Of a stretch of DNA of 28,464 nucleotides, positions 1-8,592 are shown in pieces (the stretch's first letter is position 1; the number at the start of each line of letters is the position of its first letter). The translations under genes were made by a program, and so were the position numbers. The stretch lies in NCBI GenBank assembly GCA_009692275.1, contig SHZL01000007.1, positions 1 to 28,464 on the forward strand. Direction: 5' to 3'. The notes beneath the pieces are model-generated. The model searched no databases, was not told where the DNA came from, and was given only the letters and a program-made list of their open reading frames with translations. The DNA comes from Lysobacterales bacterium (GTDB lineage Bacteria > Pseudomonadota > Gammaproteobacteria > Xanthomonadales > SZUA-36).

Positions 1-393
1 GGACCCGCACGGATCAAGACGACTTACGCGTTCAAGTCGTTGCTGGACGCCAAGGCCTCGCTCACTTTTGGATCCGACTGGTCGGTTGCTCCGATTGACA
101 CGATGGTGGGCATTTACGCTGCGGTTACGCGTCGCACCATCGATGGACTCAACCCGGACGGTTGGGTGCCCGAGCAAAAAATCAGCGTGGAAGACGTTCT
201 GCGTGCTTACACACATAACAATGCCTATGCGGGTTTCCAGGAGAACCGCCTGGGATTGTTGGAATCGGGTTATTTGGCGGATTTCGTTGTTTTGTCGGAC
301 GACATATTCACCATCAACCCTGCTGATCTGGCCACTGTGAAAGTGGAGAGAACCGTAATCGGCGGGCACGATGCCTACGTTGCCGCGCCGTAA
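1..393 (+). CDS. Amidohydrolase family 3 (YtcJ-like), C-terminal part
   Basis: The reading frame is open from the first base of the window and ends at a TAA, so only the last 130 codons of the gene are present. The segment contains FGSDWSVAP, which matches the metal-ligand Asp region of the amidohydrolase superfamily. The motif set RAYTHNNAYAGFQENRLGLLESGYLADFVVLSDD is typical of the C-terminus of COG1574/YtcJ-type metal-dependent hydrolases, where the chain returns to the small beta-sandwich domain. Members hydrolyse amide or related bonds in varied substrates, so the substrate cannot be named. The next gene, an alpha/beta hydrolase, starts 32 bp downstream on the same strand and may be co-transcribed. 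The family call is firm; the specific function is open. Confidence 0.85.
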   Translation, partial: GPARIKTTYAFKSLLDAKASLTFGSDWSVAPIDTMVGIYAAVTRRTIDGLNPDGWVPEQKISVEDVLRAYTHNNAYAGFQENRLGLLESGYLADFVVLSDDIFTINPADLATVKVERTVIGGHDAYVAAP

Positions 394-425
394 GGTGCGC
401 CGCCCTGGAGCCAGCGCCATAAAAT

Positions 426-1403
426 ATGAAAATCAAGCCAGCTGAAGCCGTGCGTGAAAATGGAATCGATATGGAGATCCAGCTTTTTGCTCATATCATC
501 CAGCAGGATTATGCGTGCCTGGCAACTCCCGGTCAGTCATCGTTGGCAGAGCAGCGTGGGATTGCTGAACGGGTGCGAAAACGCTGGGTGATGGGTGGGC
601 CTGAGATGTTCCGGGTTTCCAATCATCGCGTTCCTTTCAGGGAGGGCCAGGTGGGTATCCGCCTGTTTGAACCGGACGCGGCAACGGACAGTCCTGCCCT
701 GGTATACCTGCACGGTGGCGGTTGGACCATTTTCAGCCTGGAGACTCACGATCGCTTGATGCGGGAATACGCGGCGCGCACCGGATTCAAAGTGGTTGGT
801 GTGGATTTCAGCCTGGCACCCGAAAACAAATTTCCCAGCCAGATAGACGAAATTGAAGCAGTGATTACCTGGCTGCAGATAGAGGGTTCGCGACTGGGAA
901 TTTGTCCCGAGAGACTGGCAATAGGTGGCGACTCGGCCGGTGCCAACCTGGCCATGGCCACTTGCCTGCGAATGCGCGACCGTGGTCTTGCATCAGGCAT
1001 TCGAGCGATGTTGTTGTGTTATGGCGCGTTTGATGCAGGCGCACCTTACACCACCCACGAAATTGAAACCGATGCGAATTTTCTGCTAACCCATGAGGAG
1101 ATGCGGGGATTCTGGCGTAACTACCTGCGCGGGCCCGCTGATGTTTCCGATCCACTGGCCTGTCCCATGCGCGCGGATCTGCGTGCCATGCCATCGACGT
1201 TCATGGCGATCGCTGATTGGGACATATTGCTGGATGAGAATCTCTCCATGGCCGCAAAGCTTACGAAGGTTGGCGTTATGGTGGAGGCGGTTGTGTATCC
1301 AGGCACAACGCACAGTTTCCTGGAGGCAGTTTCCATTGCCCGGATCAGCGACCGTGCCCTCGCTGAAACCTCAGGCTGGCTGGGGAATAGCTTGAACTAT
1401 TGA
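426..1403 (+). CDS. Alpha/beta hydrolase (HSL/acetyl-esterase type)
   Basis: A 325-residue esterase or lipase of the hormone-sensitive-lipase (Aes) group, probably cytoplasmic because no signal peptide is seen. The oxyanion motif HGGG is at residues 96-99 and is followed by W. The nucleophile elbow GDSAG is at 168-172, giving Ser170. The likely acid is Asp266 in ADWDILLDEN and the likely base is His296 in GTTHSF, so the triad is complete. ATG at 426 is used; a second in-frame ATG at 471 is possible because neither start has a strong ribosome site. The gene lies 32 bp behind the amidohydrolase. Its 3' end abuts the broken end of the transporter relic on the other strand. The natural substrate is unknown; short-chain esters are typical of the family. 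Confidence 0.88.
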   Translation: MKIKPAEAVRENGIDMEIQLFAHIIQQDYACLATPGQSSLAEQRGIAERVRKRWVMGGPEMFRVSNHRVPFREGQVGIRLFEPDAATDSPALVYLHGGGWTIFSLETHDRLMREYAARTGFKVVGVDFSLAPENKFPSQIDEIEAVITWLQIEGSRLGICPERLAIGGDSAGANLAMATCLRMRDRGLASGIRAMLLCYGAFDAGAPYTTHEIETDANFLLTHEEMRGFWRNYLRGPADVSDPLACPMRADLRAMPSTFMAIADWDILLDENLSMAAKLTKVGVMVEAVVYPGTTHSFLEAVSIARISDRALAETSGWLGNSLNY

Positions 1404-2420
1404 TAATGACACTCAGCATCGACAGAATGGCACCGCCGACAGCAATTGGAATGGCCCTCCTGGAGCCGATCTTGTCATCGATCCAGCCGCCGAGCAGCCC
1501 TCCGGCAATCCCGGCCGGCGTTAGCGCCAGGCCAAACAGCATCAAGGTAGCGACATCCCACTTGAATTGCCCGGACACGTAAATACCGGCATAGAAAATA
1601 ATGGCCACCAGACCATCGGTGTAGAGCATGCGTGCCAACAGGTACGTGCCAACATTGGATAGCTGTCGGGCACGCTGGATGGTGTGCCATAGCTGTTTTA
1701 GTCCTTCACCCACCGCGCGCTGCACCGTCACCCCGGTCGAAGGTCGATCCGGTGTCCACAACAGCAAGGGAAGATGGAAAACCAGCAGCCACAGCCCGGC
1801 AATTACCCCCCGCAATGCGCTCGTGCTCGTGCAGTGCCGGGTCCAGTCCAAACAGAGGCTGCGTGGGCAGGAAACTCCAGTCGATCTCTTTCGACGCGGG
1901 CAAGGCGATGGTCAGCAACACGGCCGTCAGTGCGACCAGCGATCCGGCATTGCCAACCGCCAATCCGAGCGCTGACAGGCTGCCAATTCGTTGCGCGCTG
2001 ACAATCGAAGGGAGCATGGAATTGTGGAACACTTCACCACAGGAAAAGCCCATTGCCAGGATGACGATGAACGTGGGGATCAAGCCGACGGGCAAGCCAC
2101 CTTGGGCGCCCGGCATGGCCCACCACAGGGCGATCCGCCATGGCGCCGGTCAGCGGCGCGAGGATCGCGACCAGGAATCCGGCGATGGTGTTGGCGAAAC
2201 TCCACATGCCCTGGCCACGGATGGGATCACCAATGACGGTATTGGTGAAATAGGGGGCAAAAACATAAATGGTCACCAGGGAAAGATAGGGTGAGCGCGC
2301 GCACTCATACACCGCCCAGGAAACCTGTCCCAGCCGGCTGGCCACTTTTTCACCGGTAGCGGACAACTGCCGGTCGGCAATAGCAGCGGCTAGATTTTCT
2401 GGCGTTGTCGCGCTGGTCAT
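1396..2420 (-). pseudogene. Degraded MFS transporter of UMF1/Atg22-like type
   Basis: Three adjoining minus-strand frames join into one major-facilitator protein resembling the UMF1 group. The N-terminal part (2420 to about 2145) reads through VASRLGQVSWAVYECARSPY to LAPLTGAMADR. The middle part (about 2140 to 1812) starts LWWAMPGAQGG and contains GEVFHNSMLPSIV. The last part (from about 1811) contains LWLLVFHLPLLLWTPDRP, LLARMLYTDGL and GGWIDDKIGSRR. At the first junction roughly 20-25 family residues appear to be missing, which suggests a small deletion plus frameshift. At the second, a run of six C at 1806-1811 has one base too many. Homology stops near 1400, so the last helices are lost. 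ATG at 2420 has AAGGGGG about six bases upstream. A functional product is very unlikely. Confidence 0.8.
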
Positions 2421-2440
2421 CAATACCCCCTTGGGTTAGT

Positions 2441-2596
2441 TCAAAACCGGCTGAACGGATCCGGCCGGTTATCCACAATGTCTTCTATCTTTTCCATCAA
2501 CTCCGGCGTCATTTTGCGCACATGCTGCAAGGCTCCCAGGTTATCCCGCAGCTGCTCGATGCGGGATGCGCCCAGGATCACGCTGGAAGGCCAAAC
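2441..2596 (-). pseudogene. C-terminal remnant of an aldo/keto reductase
   Basis: About 50 codons in the minus frame read SVILGASRIEQL, then NLGALQHVRKMTPELMEKI, and end DPFSRF before a TGA at 2443-2441. This is the conserved C-terminal NADPH-binding helix region of potassium-channel-beta/YghZ-type aldo/keto reductases. An in-frame TGA at 2599-2597 and loss of homology just upstream show that the 5' part of the gene (normally about 280 more codons) is gone. The stop lies 20 bp upstream of the transporter relic, so the two probably formed one operon. The break point near 2590-2600 is followed directly by the upstream region of the plus-strand dehydrogenase. Confidence 0.72.
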
Positions 2597-2678
2597 TCAT
2601 GAAATCAACAGGGTTTCAGTAAGCTGTTGCACCTCTATGCCTGAACAAACGGTAGAAGGCCTGCCCCGGAGCACCCTC

Positions 2679-3632
2679 ATGACAGGCGTGTTCCTGGATG
2701 TTGAAACGCTGGACTGCGGTGACCTGGACCGGGCGCCGCTGCTGGCCACCCTGCCGCAATGGCACTGGCACGAATTCTCCGATCAAACGGATGTAGCCCG
2801 ACACATTGCCGTCGCCAACGTTGTTGTTACCAACAAGTGCCAATTGAACCGTGCCGGTCTGGAGCAGGCCAGGCAGTTGCAGCTCGTCGCCGTGTCAGCA
2901 ACGGGCTGCAACAATGTTGACCTCGTGGCCGCCGCTGAGCTGGGCATCACGGTGTGCAACATCCGTGACTATGCTTCAGATGCCGTGGCGCAGCACACCA
3001 TCACCCTGATGCTGAATTTGTTGACCGCGCAACCGTGGTACTGGCAGAGCGTGCGTGAAGGTGACTGGAGCCGATCACGGCAGTTTTGCCTTACCAACCG
3101 GCCGATACGCCAGGCGCGCGGACTGAATTTCGGGATCATCGGTTATGGCGTGCTGGGCCAGGCTACGGCCCGCCTGGCCGCGGCATTGGGTATGAATGTG
3201 CTGGTTGCGGAACGCAAAGGCGCTGCGGCGCGCCCGGGCAGGGTGGCCTTTGCAGAGGTGATACAGGAGGCCGATGTTCTGTCCATTCATTGCTCCTTGT
3301 CCGCCCACACGGAAGGCCTGATCGACAGTGCAGTACTTAATGCCATGAAACCGGACGCCATCCTGATCAATACGTCCCGTGGCGGCATCGTGACAGAACG
3401 CGACCTGGCGGATGCCCTGCGCAGGGGCGTGATTGCCGGCGCGGCTATTGACACACTCAGCGCTGAGCCGCCGCCACCGGACCACGTATTGTTGGCACCC
3501 GACATCCCCAACCTGGTCGTGACGCCCCACAATGCCTGGGCCAGCCACACGGCGCGGCAGGCTGCGATGGATCAGGTGGCCAAAGTGATTACCGCTTTTG
3601 TCGCGGGTGTTGTAATAAACCGGGTGGTGTAG
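2679..3632 (+). CDS. D-2-hydroxyacid dehydrogenase (glycerate dehydrogenase-like)
   Basis: A 317-residue NAD(P)H-dependent dehydrogenase of the D-isomer 2-hydroxyacid family. The start is placed at ATG 2679 because MTGVFLDVETLDCGDLD matches the N-terminus of HprA-type enzymes and GGAG lies seven bases upstream; the frame stays open further 5' but that part has no family similarity. The nucleotide-binding motif GYGVLG occupies residues 155-160. The catalytic Arg234 is in INTSRGG, Glu263 in LSAEPP and His284 in TPHNAWAS, so all three active-site residues are present. The family reduces hydroxypyruvate, glyoxylate or related 2-oxoacids; HprA-like N-terminal similarity favours hydroxypyruvate or glyoxylate but does not prove it. 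It converges on ycgL, with a 21-bp gap. Confidence 0.88.
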   Translation: MTGVFLDVETLDCGDLDRAPLLATLPQWHWHEFSDQTDVARHIAVANVVVTNKCQLNRAGLEQARQLQLVAVSATGCNNVDLVAAAELGITVCNIRDYASDAVAQHTITLMLNLLTAQPWYWQSVREGDWSRSRQFCLTNRPIRQARGLNFGIIGYGVLGQATARLAAALGMNVLVAERKGAAARPGRVAFAEVIQEADVLSIHCSLSAHTEGLIDSAVLNAMKPDAILINTSRGGIVTERDLADALRRGVIAGAAIDTLSAEPPPPDHVLLAPDIPNLVVTPHNAWASHTARQAAMDQVAKVITAFVAGVVINRVV

Positions 3633-3653
3633 GCAAGCCCGGATTGTGCGGGG

Positions 3654-3920
3654 TCAGGGCATTCGCCTGGCGATTTCTTCCTCCACCGGCAGTTCGGGTG
3701 GCAGTTGCACATAGTATCCCTGCTCTTCCAGGCGCTTTCGCACCAATGCAATGTCCGCATGGGCCAGGCGCTTGCGCCGTTCCAAATCCAGTTGCATGAT
3801 CTCCCGAGGGTCGGGGAATTGCTCCTGCAAGGCAGCAGGAAGCTCAACGAATTCCTTACCCTCGGCGAGGTAGATGTAGTGCCACGGTTTTTTATCGGAA
3901 CACAATACCTTGCAACGCAT
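3654..3920 (-). CDS. YcgL family protein
   Basis: An 88-residue small protein. The pattern MRCKVLCSDKKPWHYIYL, FPDPREIMQLDLERRK and LAHADIALVRKRLEEQGYYVQLPP matches the YcgL domain, a small alpha/beta fold found almost only in Gammaproteobacteria and of unknown biochemical role. ATG at 3920 is chosen because the domain begins there; an upstream in-frame extension to 3998 has no family similarity. In many gammaproteobacteria ycgL neighbours rnd or minC, but here no such gene is adjacent. It is one of the strongest taxonomic markers in this window. Confidence 0.85.
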   Translation of the reverse strand: MRCKVLCSDKKPWHYIYLAEGKEFVELPAALQEQFPDPREIMQLDLERRKRLAHADIALVRKRLEEQGYYVQLPPELPVEEEIARRMP

Positions 3921-4093
3921 CACGTCAGGAACCTGGCAGACCGGGTAGCGATCAGTATAGCGAGCCCGCCGGGCGGGTGAGGCGAATTCTGTCCACATCT
4001 GGACTATGATTGAGGCGAGAGGATGTGAGCAATCAGCTTGGGTTTAGTTCTGGATTTGTCACAATGAAGGTCAACGAGAGAGGGGTGCGAAAC

Positions 4094-4710
4094 ATGAATA
4101 TCAAGCATTGGAGTGCTGTATTGCTCATGCCTGTGACCCTGGCTTTCCTGGCAGCCTGCCAGAAGCCCCCCCCAAAGACGATGACGGAGGCCAGGAAACC
4201 CTGGTGAATGTAAACATTGACCTGGTTGCGGCAAAGGATGCATCTGAAATCACCGTTACCTCACCCGACCAGGGATGCAGCACTGACGGAAAGGGCAAGA
4301 AGGGTTGTGTCCTGTTCGCCAAAAACGAGGTAGGAACCATTGAGCTCCGCCTCAACCCGGAGTATCCCGACCGGACCTGCCTGACGAATCCGCCGTCCGA
4401 CTGGGTGATTACCAAAGTTGAATTGTCAGCGAGTGGTGATCCCGACACCGAAAAAGGTACCTTTGATAAAAGACCACCACCCGGTTGGATGGTAAACGCG
4501 TTCCCTGGAATCAGTAAAAAAGATGGCACGCTGTACTTTCAGCCGGACACCACCAAGGCTACCCAGTCGCTAAGCATCGTCGACTTGAACAATCACCGGG
4601 ACGGGGGTGTGAAAACCGCCTACTACCAGGTCACGGCTTCAAGTTGCGGAGCTGATCCAAAGACCATCCAGATTGATCCTGCCATACAGAACAAAGGCAA
4701 TGGCAAGTAA
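4094..4710 (+). pseudogene. Lipoprotein of accessory TIR block, frameshifted at a C8 run
   Basis: ATG at 4094, preceded by GAGAGGGG, opens a lipoprotein signal peptide whose lipobox LAAC ends at Cys22, so the product should be a lipid-anchored envelope protein. After residue 28 the frame runs into TGA (4205-4207). A -1 shift at eight consecutive C (4166-4173) restores a long frame to TAA at 4710, giving about 205 residues in total. The mature part has no domain I recognise. It contains IDLVAAKDASEITV, several Cys, and a C-terminal segment YYQVTASSCGADPKTIQIDP. That tail and the IDL start recur in the gene at 6568-7098, so the two are paralogues flanking the TIR gene. In the zero frame the run reads C CCC CCA, compatible with slippage, but simple loss of one C is as likely. 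Confidence 0.65.
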
Positions 4711-4760
4711 ACCCTGATTTTGCACTTGGCCCAGGTGGGCTGGAAGTATAGTGTGGCGTC

Positions 4761-6530
4761 GTGAAAACGCTGCATTACAAAGCTTTTATCAGCTACAGCC
4801 ACCAGGATGAAGCCTGGGCCCGGTGGTTGCAGGGCGCGCTGGAAAACTACCGCGTACCTAAACGCCTGGTGGCACCACGGGTTCGTTTGGGACTATCCCT
4901 GCCCGCCTGTTGCCTATTTTCCGCGATCGTGAGGACCTGTCTTCCGCAGCGGACCTGAGCAGCAAGATCAGGGACGAGTTAACGGCATCTGAAACCCTGG
5001 TACTGATCTGTTCGCCGGCCAGTGCACAATCCCGCTGGGTCAACGAGGAAGTTCGGTACTTTCGTGAACTTGGTCGCGAGGATCGGATTTTTGCCTTGAT
5101 CGTTGCCGGTGATCCGCAAGCGGCCGATGTTGCCCGGCAGTGCTTTCCACCTGCGCTGACACGGCTCGAGGGCGGGGGACAACATGAGCCCCTGGCGGCC
5201 GATGCGCGCCCGTATGCAGACGGCAAAGTGCTGTCAAAACTCAAGCTGGTCGCCGGCATAATGGGTATACGGCTGGATGAGTTGCGCCGCCGGGATGCGC
5301 AACGCCGGCGCCGCACCTGGCTGGTCTCCGCAGGGGTGATTGCACTGGTTGTGCTGCTTACGGCCGCGCTGGCGTTCACCGCCATCTCCACGCGCAAGAC
5401 CGTGGCCCTGCAAAGAGACAATACCGAGGAATTGCTCAGCTACATGCTGGGTAACCTCAAAAGCCTCGACCCCATCATGGGCCTGGAAGTCATTGACCAG
5501 AACAATGAGCAGGTGATGAATTACCTGCAAAGCCTTGGGTTTGAGCACATGACCATCGATCAGTTGCTTGAGCAGGCTATGGCCTGGAGAACCGCGGGGC
5601 AGGAGCTGAACGAACGCGGCTTGCTGGATTCCGCCATGGAACCCTTGCAGAAATCACGCGCGGGGTTCATTGAGTTATACCAGCGCGAACACGGCAGCCC
5701 GCGCACACTATTCGAGCTCGGCCAGGCGGAGTTTTGGATGGGCTCCACCTACTTGACCAAGGGTGAACTGGACGAGGCTCAGGCTTCGTTTACCCGTTAC
5801 GGAGTGCTCACCCGCCGGCTCGTGAACGCAGATCCCAACAATGCCGTGTACGTCATGGAATTGGCTTACACCTTGATAAACCTCAGTGGCGTTGAACGTG
5901 AACGCCAGAACCCGGATGTCGAAAAATCCCTGCAACTGAACCAGTCAGCCATGCAGTACAACCAGATTGCGCTGGTGTTGGACCCGGGGAATGCGGTCTA
6001 CCGCGAAGACCTTGCAAACACCATGGCCTTCCTGGCTGACTCCTGGATGGACACATGTAATCTTGGCAAAGCATTTGAATTCAGAAAACAGGACGTTGAG
6101 CTTGCGCGCCAGTTGTTGCAAGAGGCCCCGGCGGATATAGCCCGCAAGCGCTCGCTGGCAACCGCCTTGTCTGGCTGGGCGATGGTGCAGTGGCGAATGT
6201 CGCTGCTTGAACCATCCATCGAGGGTTTGAGGGAGTCTGGAAAGCTGTCCTTGGAAACGGTCCAGCCTGTACCAGTTGGTCCGGGGCGCTTTCCGGCAAT
6301 GGCGCCAATTCGGTCAGTTACCCAATGAACAGTCCAATGCCGCTGTCGAACAATTTCTTACCGGCCGGAAATCCATAGACAGTTGCAATGACGCCAGCCT
6401 GGCGGCACAACTGGCGGTGATGCGCGGAAATAAAGCGCTGGCGAGCAGCTATACTTTCTATTTACTGGAGAAAGGGTACTTCGATCCGGAATTTGTTGGG
6501 TTTTGCAAGGAACAACAGATTTGTGATTGA
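4761..6530 (+). pseudogene. TIR-transmembrane-TPR protein, disrupted by two frameshifts
   Basis: Joined frames give about 589 residues. The N-terminal TIR domain (residues 5 to about 120) begins KAFISYSHQDEAWARWL and contains PIFRDREDLSSAADL. The helix SRWVNEEV (91-98) carries Glu96/Glu97 where the catalytic NADase Glu of TIR enzymes sits. A membrane helix follows at about 187-209 after an Arg-rich stretch, and the rest is helical with TPR-like units. The first shift is near 4866-4872, where one G is apparently missing (RLV-GTTGSFGTIPARL is expected). The second lies between about 6253 and 6275, where one base is gained; the tail then continues SLYQLVRGAFRQWRQ. The start is GTG at 4761 without a clear ribosome site. 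TIR domains of this kind cleave NAD or make cyclic ADP-ribose signals; activity here is inferred and the intact product is doubtful. Confidence 0.75.
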
Positions 6531-6567
6531 AGAGTGCAACGCAGGAAATACAAAAAAGGATAACAGC

Positions 6568-7098
6568 ATGAGCAGAAGAGACAGATGGATTAGAAAAAGT
6601 GCAATTTCAGTCACAGCGGCAGTACTGGGTTTCCCGGTGTCGGTCATGGCTGACGCCTACATCGACCTTGACGCAAGCAGTTCGTCCACATTGTAAGTCA
6701 GTTCCAATTCATCACCCTGCACGGGTGAGGGCCTGGCCTGTATTAATGTGCCCGGGGGCTCACCGCACCACCTGTTTTTTGACCTCAAAAACGCCTGTAA
6801 GCAGGGTGGTCCGCAATTCCGGCTCAGCAGTTTTCGTATCGCCATGCAGAACAAGAACTGGCCAACGCAGACTAATCCTTTGCCGGCCAATGTTGCAGGT
6901 GACTTCAACGCCGATCCATATTCGGGCTACGTCATGTGGGATGGTAACAACAGCCTGAGCGAGGACAAGATAAAGATCAGGGACAAGAATGTAGGCGCGT
7001 ACTCGGTCTTCTATGAAATTACCGCAACGGGATGCAACGGCGCCGGCAAGATCAAACTCGACCCTGTCATCCGGAACGGTGGAAGCGGTAACCCCTGA
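6568..7098 (+). pseudogene. Secreted paralogue of the block lipoprotein, in-frame TAA stop
   Basis: ATG at 6568 follows AAGGA at seven-base spacing and lies 37 bp after the TIR gene. The N-terminus is a classic signal peptide (Arg/Lys-rich, then a hydrophobic core) with likely cleavage after VMA at residue 28. Codon 43 is TAA (6694-6696). The same frame then stays open for another 133 codons to TGA at 7098 with no shift. Similarity to the 4094 gene continues across the stop: IDLDAS near the start, and FYEITATGCNGAGKIKLDP near the end versus YYQVTASSCGADPKTIQIDP. This supports one original 176-codon gene with a nonsense mutation, or stop-codon readthrough. It has no lipobox, so it would be periplasmic or secreted. 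The function is unknown. Confidence 0.62.
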
Positions 7099-7121
7099 GA
7101 CTTTGCCCGGCCGGAATGTAA

Positions 7122-8584
7122 ATGTTTCTGACGATTGGCGTCACTGGCTATCGGGATTTGCTGGAATCGGAAAGGCCTGCACTCGAGTCCCGGATGCGGG
7201 TTTTTTTCCCGACATGGCGGGCCGCTACCCCGGGCTGAAACTGCAGTTGCTCTGCCCCATGGCGGAAGGTGGTGACCAACTCGCTGCCCGGGTTGCCCTG
7301 GAACTAGGTATCGAACTCATCGCTGTACTGCCCATGCGGCAAGACGAGTACGAGAGGGATTTTGAGTCTGCTTCCGCCCTGGCTGAGTTTGGATCCCTTG
7401 CAGCGCGGGCAGGGCAGATCATCTGCCTGCCGGATGCGCCGGGGCTGGAAGGAGTAACCAGCACCGGCGATGCGGCCAAAAGAGACCGGCAATATGCCCA
7501 GGCCGGCCTGTTTGTCTCCAATCATTGCCAGATCCTGCTGGCGGATAATGAAAATGACCTCGCCTTTCATCTCGTCTGCTCGCGCAACCGCCCCGATGGC
7601 GCGCCCGCTTCAGGCCTTGCGCCAGCTGATTGTTACTGGCTTACCGCGCAGGGGGGCCGAAAACCGGCAGACGCAATGCCGCCCGAATACGCCGTCATGT
7701 TCAGCCGCCTGCAGGATTTTGCAGCGGACCAAAAAAGACATGCGGCTAATGGGCACGCAGCACATCAGAACACGGCACATCGAACTGGTGCCAGCGATTT
7801 GCTGGAGGATTTTCCGGCCGGATTGACGCCGCCGGAAAGCGCTGTATTTAATGCACAGTTGTTCAGCATTGCGGACCGGCTCGCCGTTCATTTCCAGAAG
7901 CGGTTCAACCGCAGCCTGTTTGCCATCCATACCCTGGCCGAGGCCTTGCGCGCCCAGCTTTACTGGAACCTGGCAGGTGTGGTCGAAGCCCGTTCGGTTG
8001 CATTCGCGTATGAGAACTTCCTGCAGAAACAGGATGTCGAGCTGGGCTGGATTCGACACATCATGCGGGCAGCGAGCACGCGCCGGGCGGGTGGCGTGGA
8101 ACCGGACCCCGCATGGGTGCCCTGGGTCATTGATCACCGGGTGGGCGCCAGGGGTTCTGGCAAAGGGCAGCTCGCGTACTACTCAGCCAAGGAATTACAC
8201 AACTCGGTAAACTATCGCCGCACCGAGTTCCTCGGGGCAGCTTGTCTTTGGGCCGGCATTGCAGTGGCCCTGGTTCTTGCTATGGACAGTGGTCACCTGT
8301 CAGGCAAGCAGCAGCAGGTCCTGTTGATCCTGATGGGTATTCTGCCGTTGATTGCAGGCATCAGAAATGCAATTTCGCACAAAAAAGCCGAGAAAGAACT
8401 GATCAAGCAGTACCGGTTCATGGCAAGAATATTTTCCAATGCCCGGCGCTTGCTGGATGCACCCGCCACCACGGCATTCCAGAGGCGCGTGTTGAAGGCT
8501 CCCGGCGAGGCTCAGTTGGAAGAAGGCGCCGAATGGATCCTCATGCACCGATCCCGGCCGCTGGAGAACAAAGGCCTGTCCTGA
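7122..8584 (+). pseudogene. SLOG-like nucleotide sensor with two C-terminal membrane helices, frameshifted at a T7 run
   Basis: The family N-terminus is in a frame opening at ATG 7122, 23 bp after the previous gene. It reads MFLTIGVTGYRDLLESE, giving the glycine motif GVTGYR at residues 6-11. At seven T (7201-7207) a -1 shift enters the long frame ending at 8584, for about 487 residues. The second motif, CPMAEGGDQLAARVALELG (about 45-63), is typical of SLOG/LOG Rossmann-like nucleotide-binding proteins. Two helices at about 370-388 and 396-416 are followed by a soluble tail EGAEWILMHRSRPLE. This SLOG-plus-2TM layout recalls SLATT-type effectors of nucleotide-signal conflict systems. The upstream part of the long frame before about 7205 is not family-like, so the T7 shift is probably a true break or a recoding site. 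Confidence 0.68.
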
Positions 8585-8592
8585 ACCTGCCT

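Noticed and set aside
1632..2294. Long plus-strand open frame of 220 codons
   Set aside because: It is antisense to the transporter relic, whose sequence shows clear MFS motifs; the plus-strand translation has low-complexity Arg/Pro/Ala composition and no recognisable domain.
4720..4763. TATAGT at 4747-4752 as a promoter giving a leaderless TIR mRNA from GTG 4761
   Set aside because: The best -35 candidate (TTGGCC, 4726-4731) is only 15 bases away and weak; the gene may simply be co-transcribed with the lipoprotein, so no promoter was listed.
7013..7205. N-terminal part of the long frame ending at 8584 taken as the true start of the SLOG gene
   Set aside because: This part overlaps the preceding gene and lacks family motifs, while the other frame from 7122 gives the expected GVTGYR start; the long frame is therefore only the downstream part.
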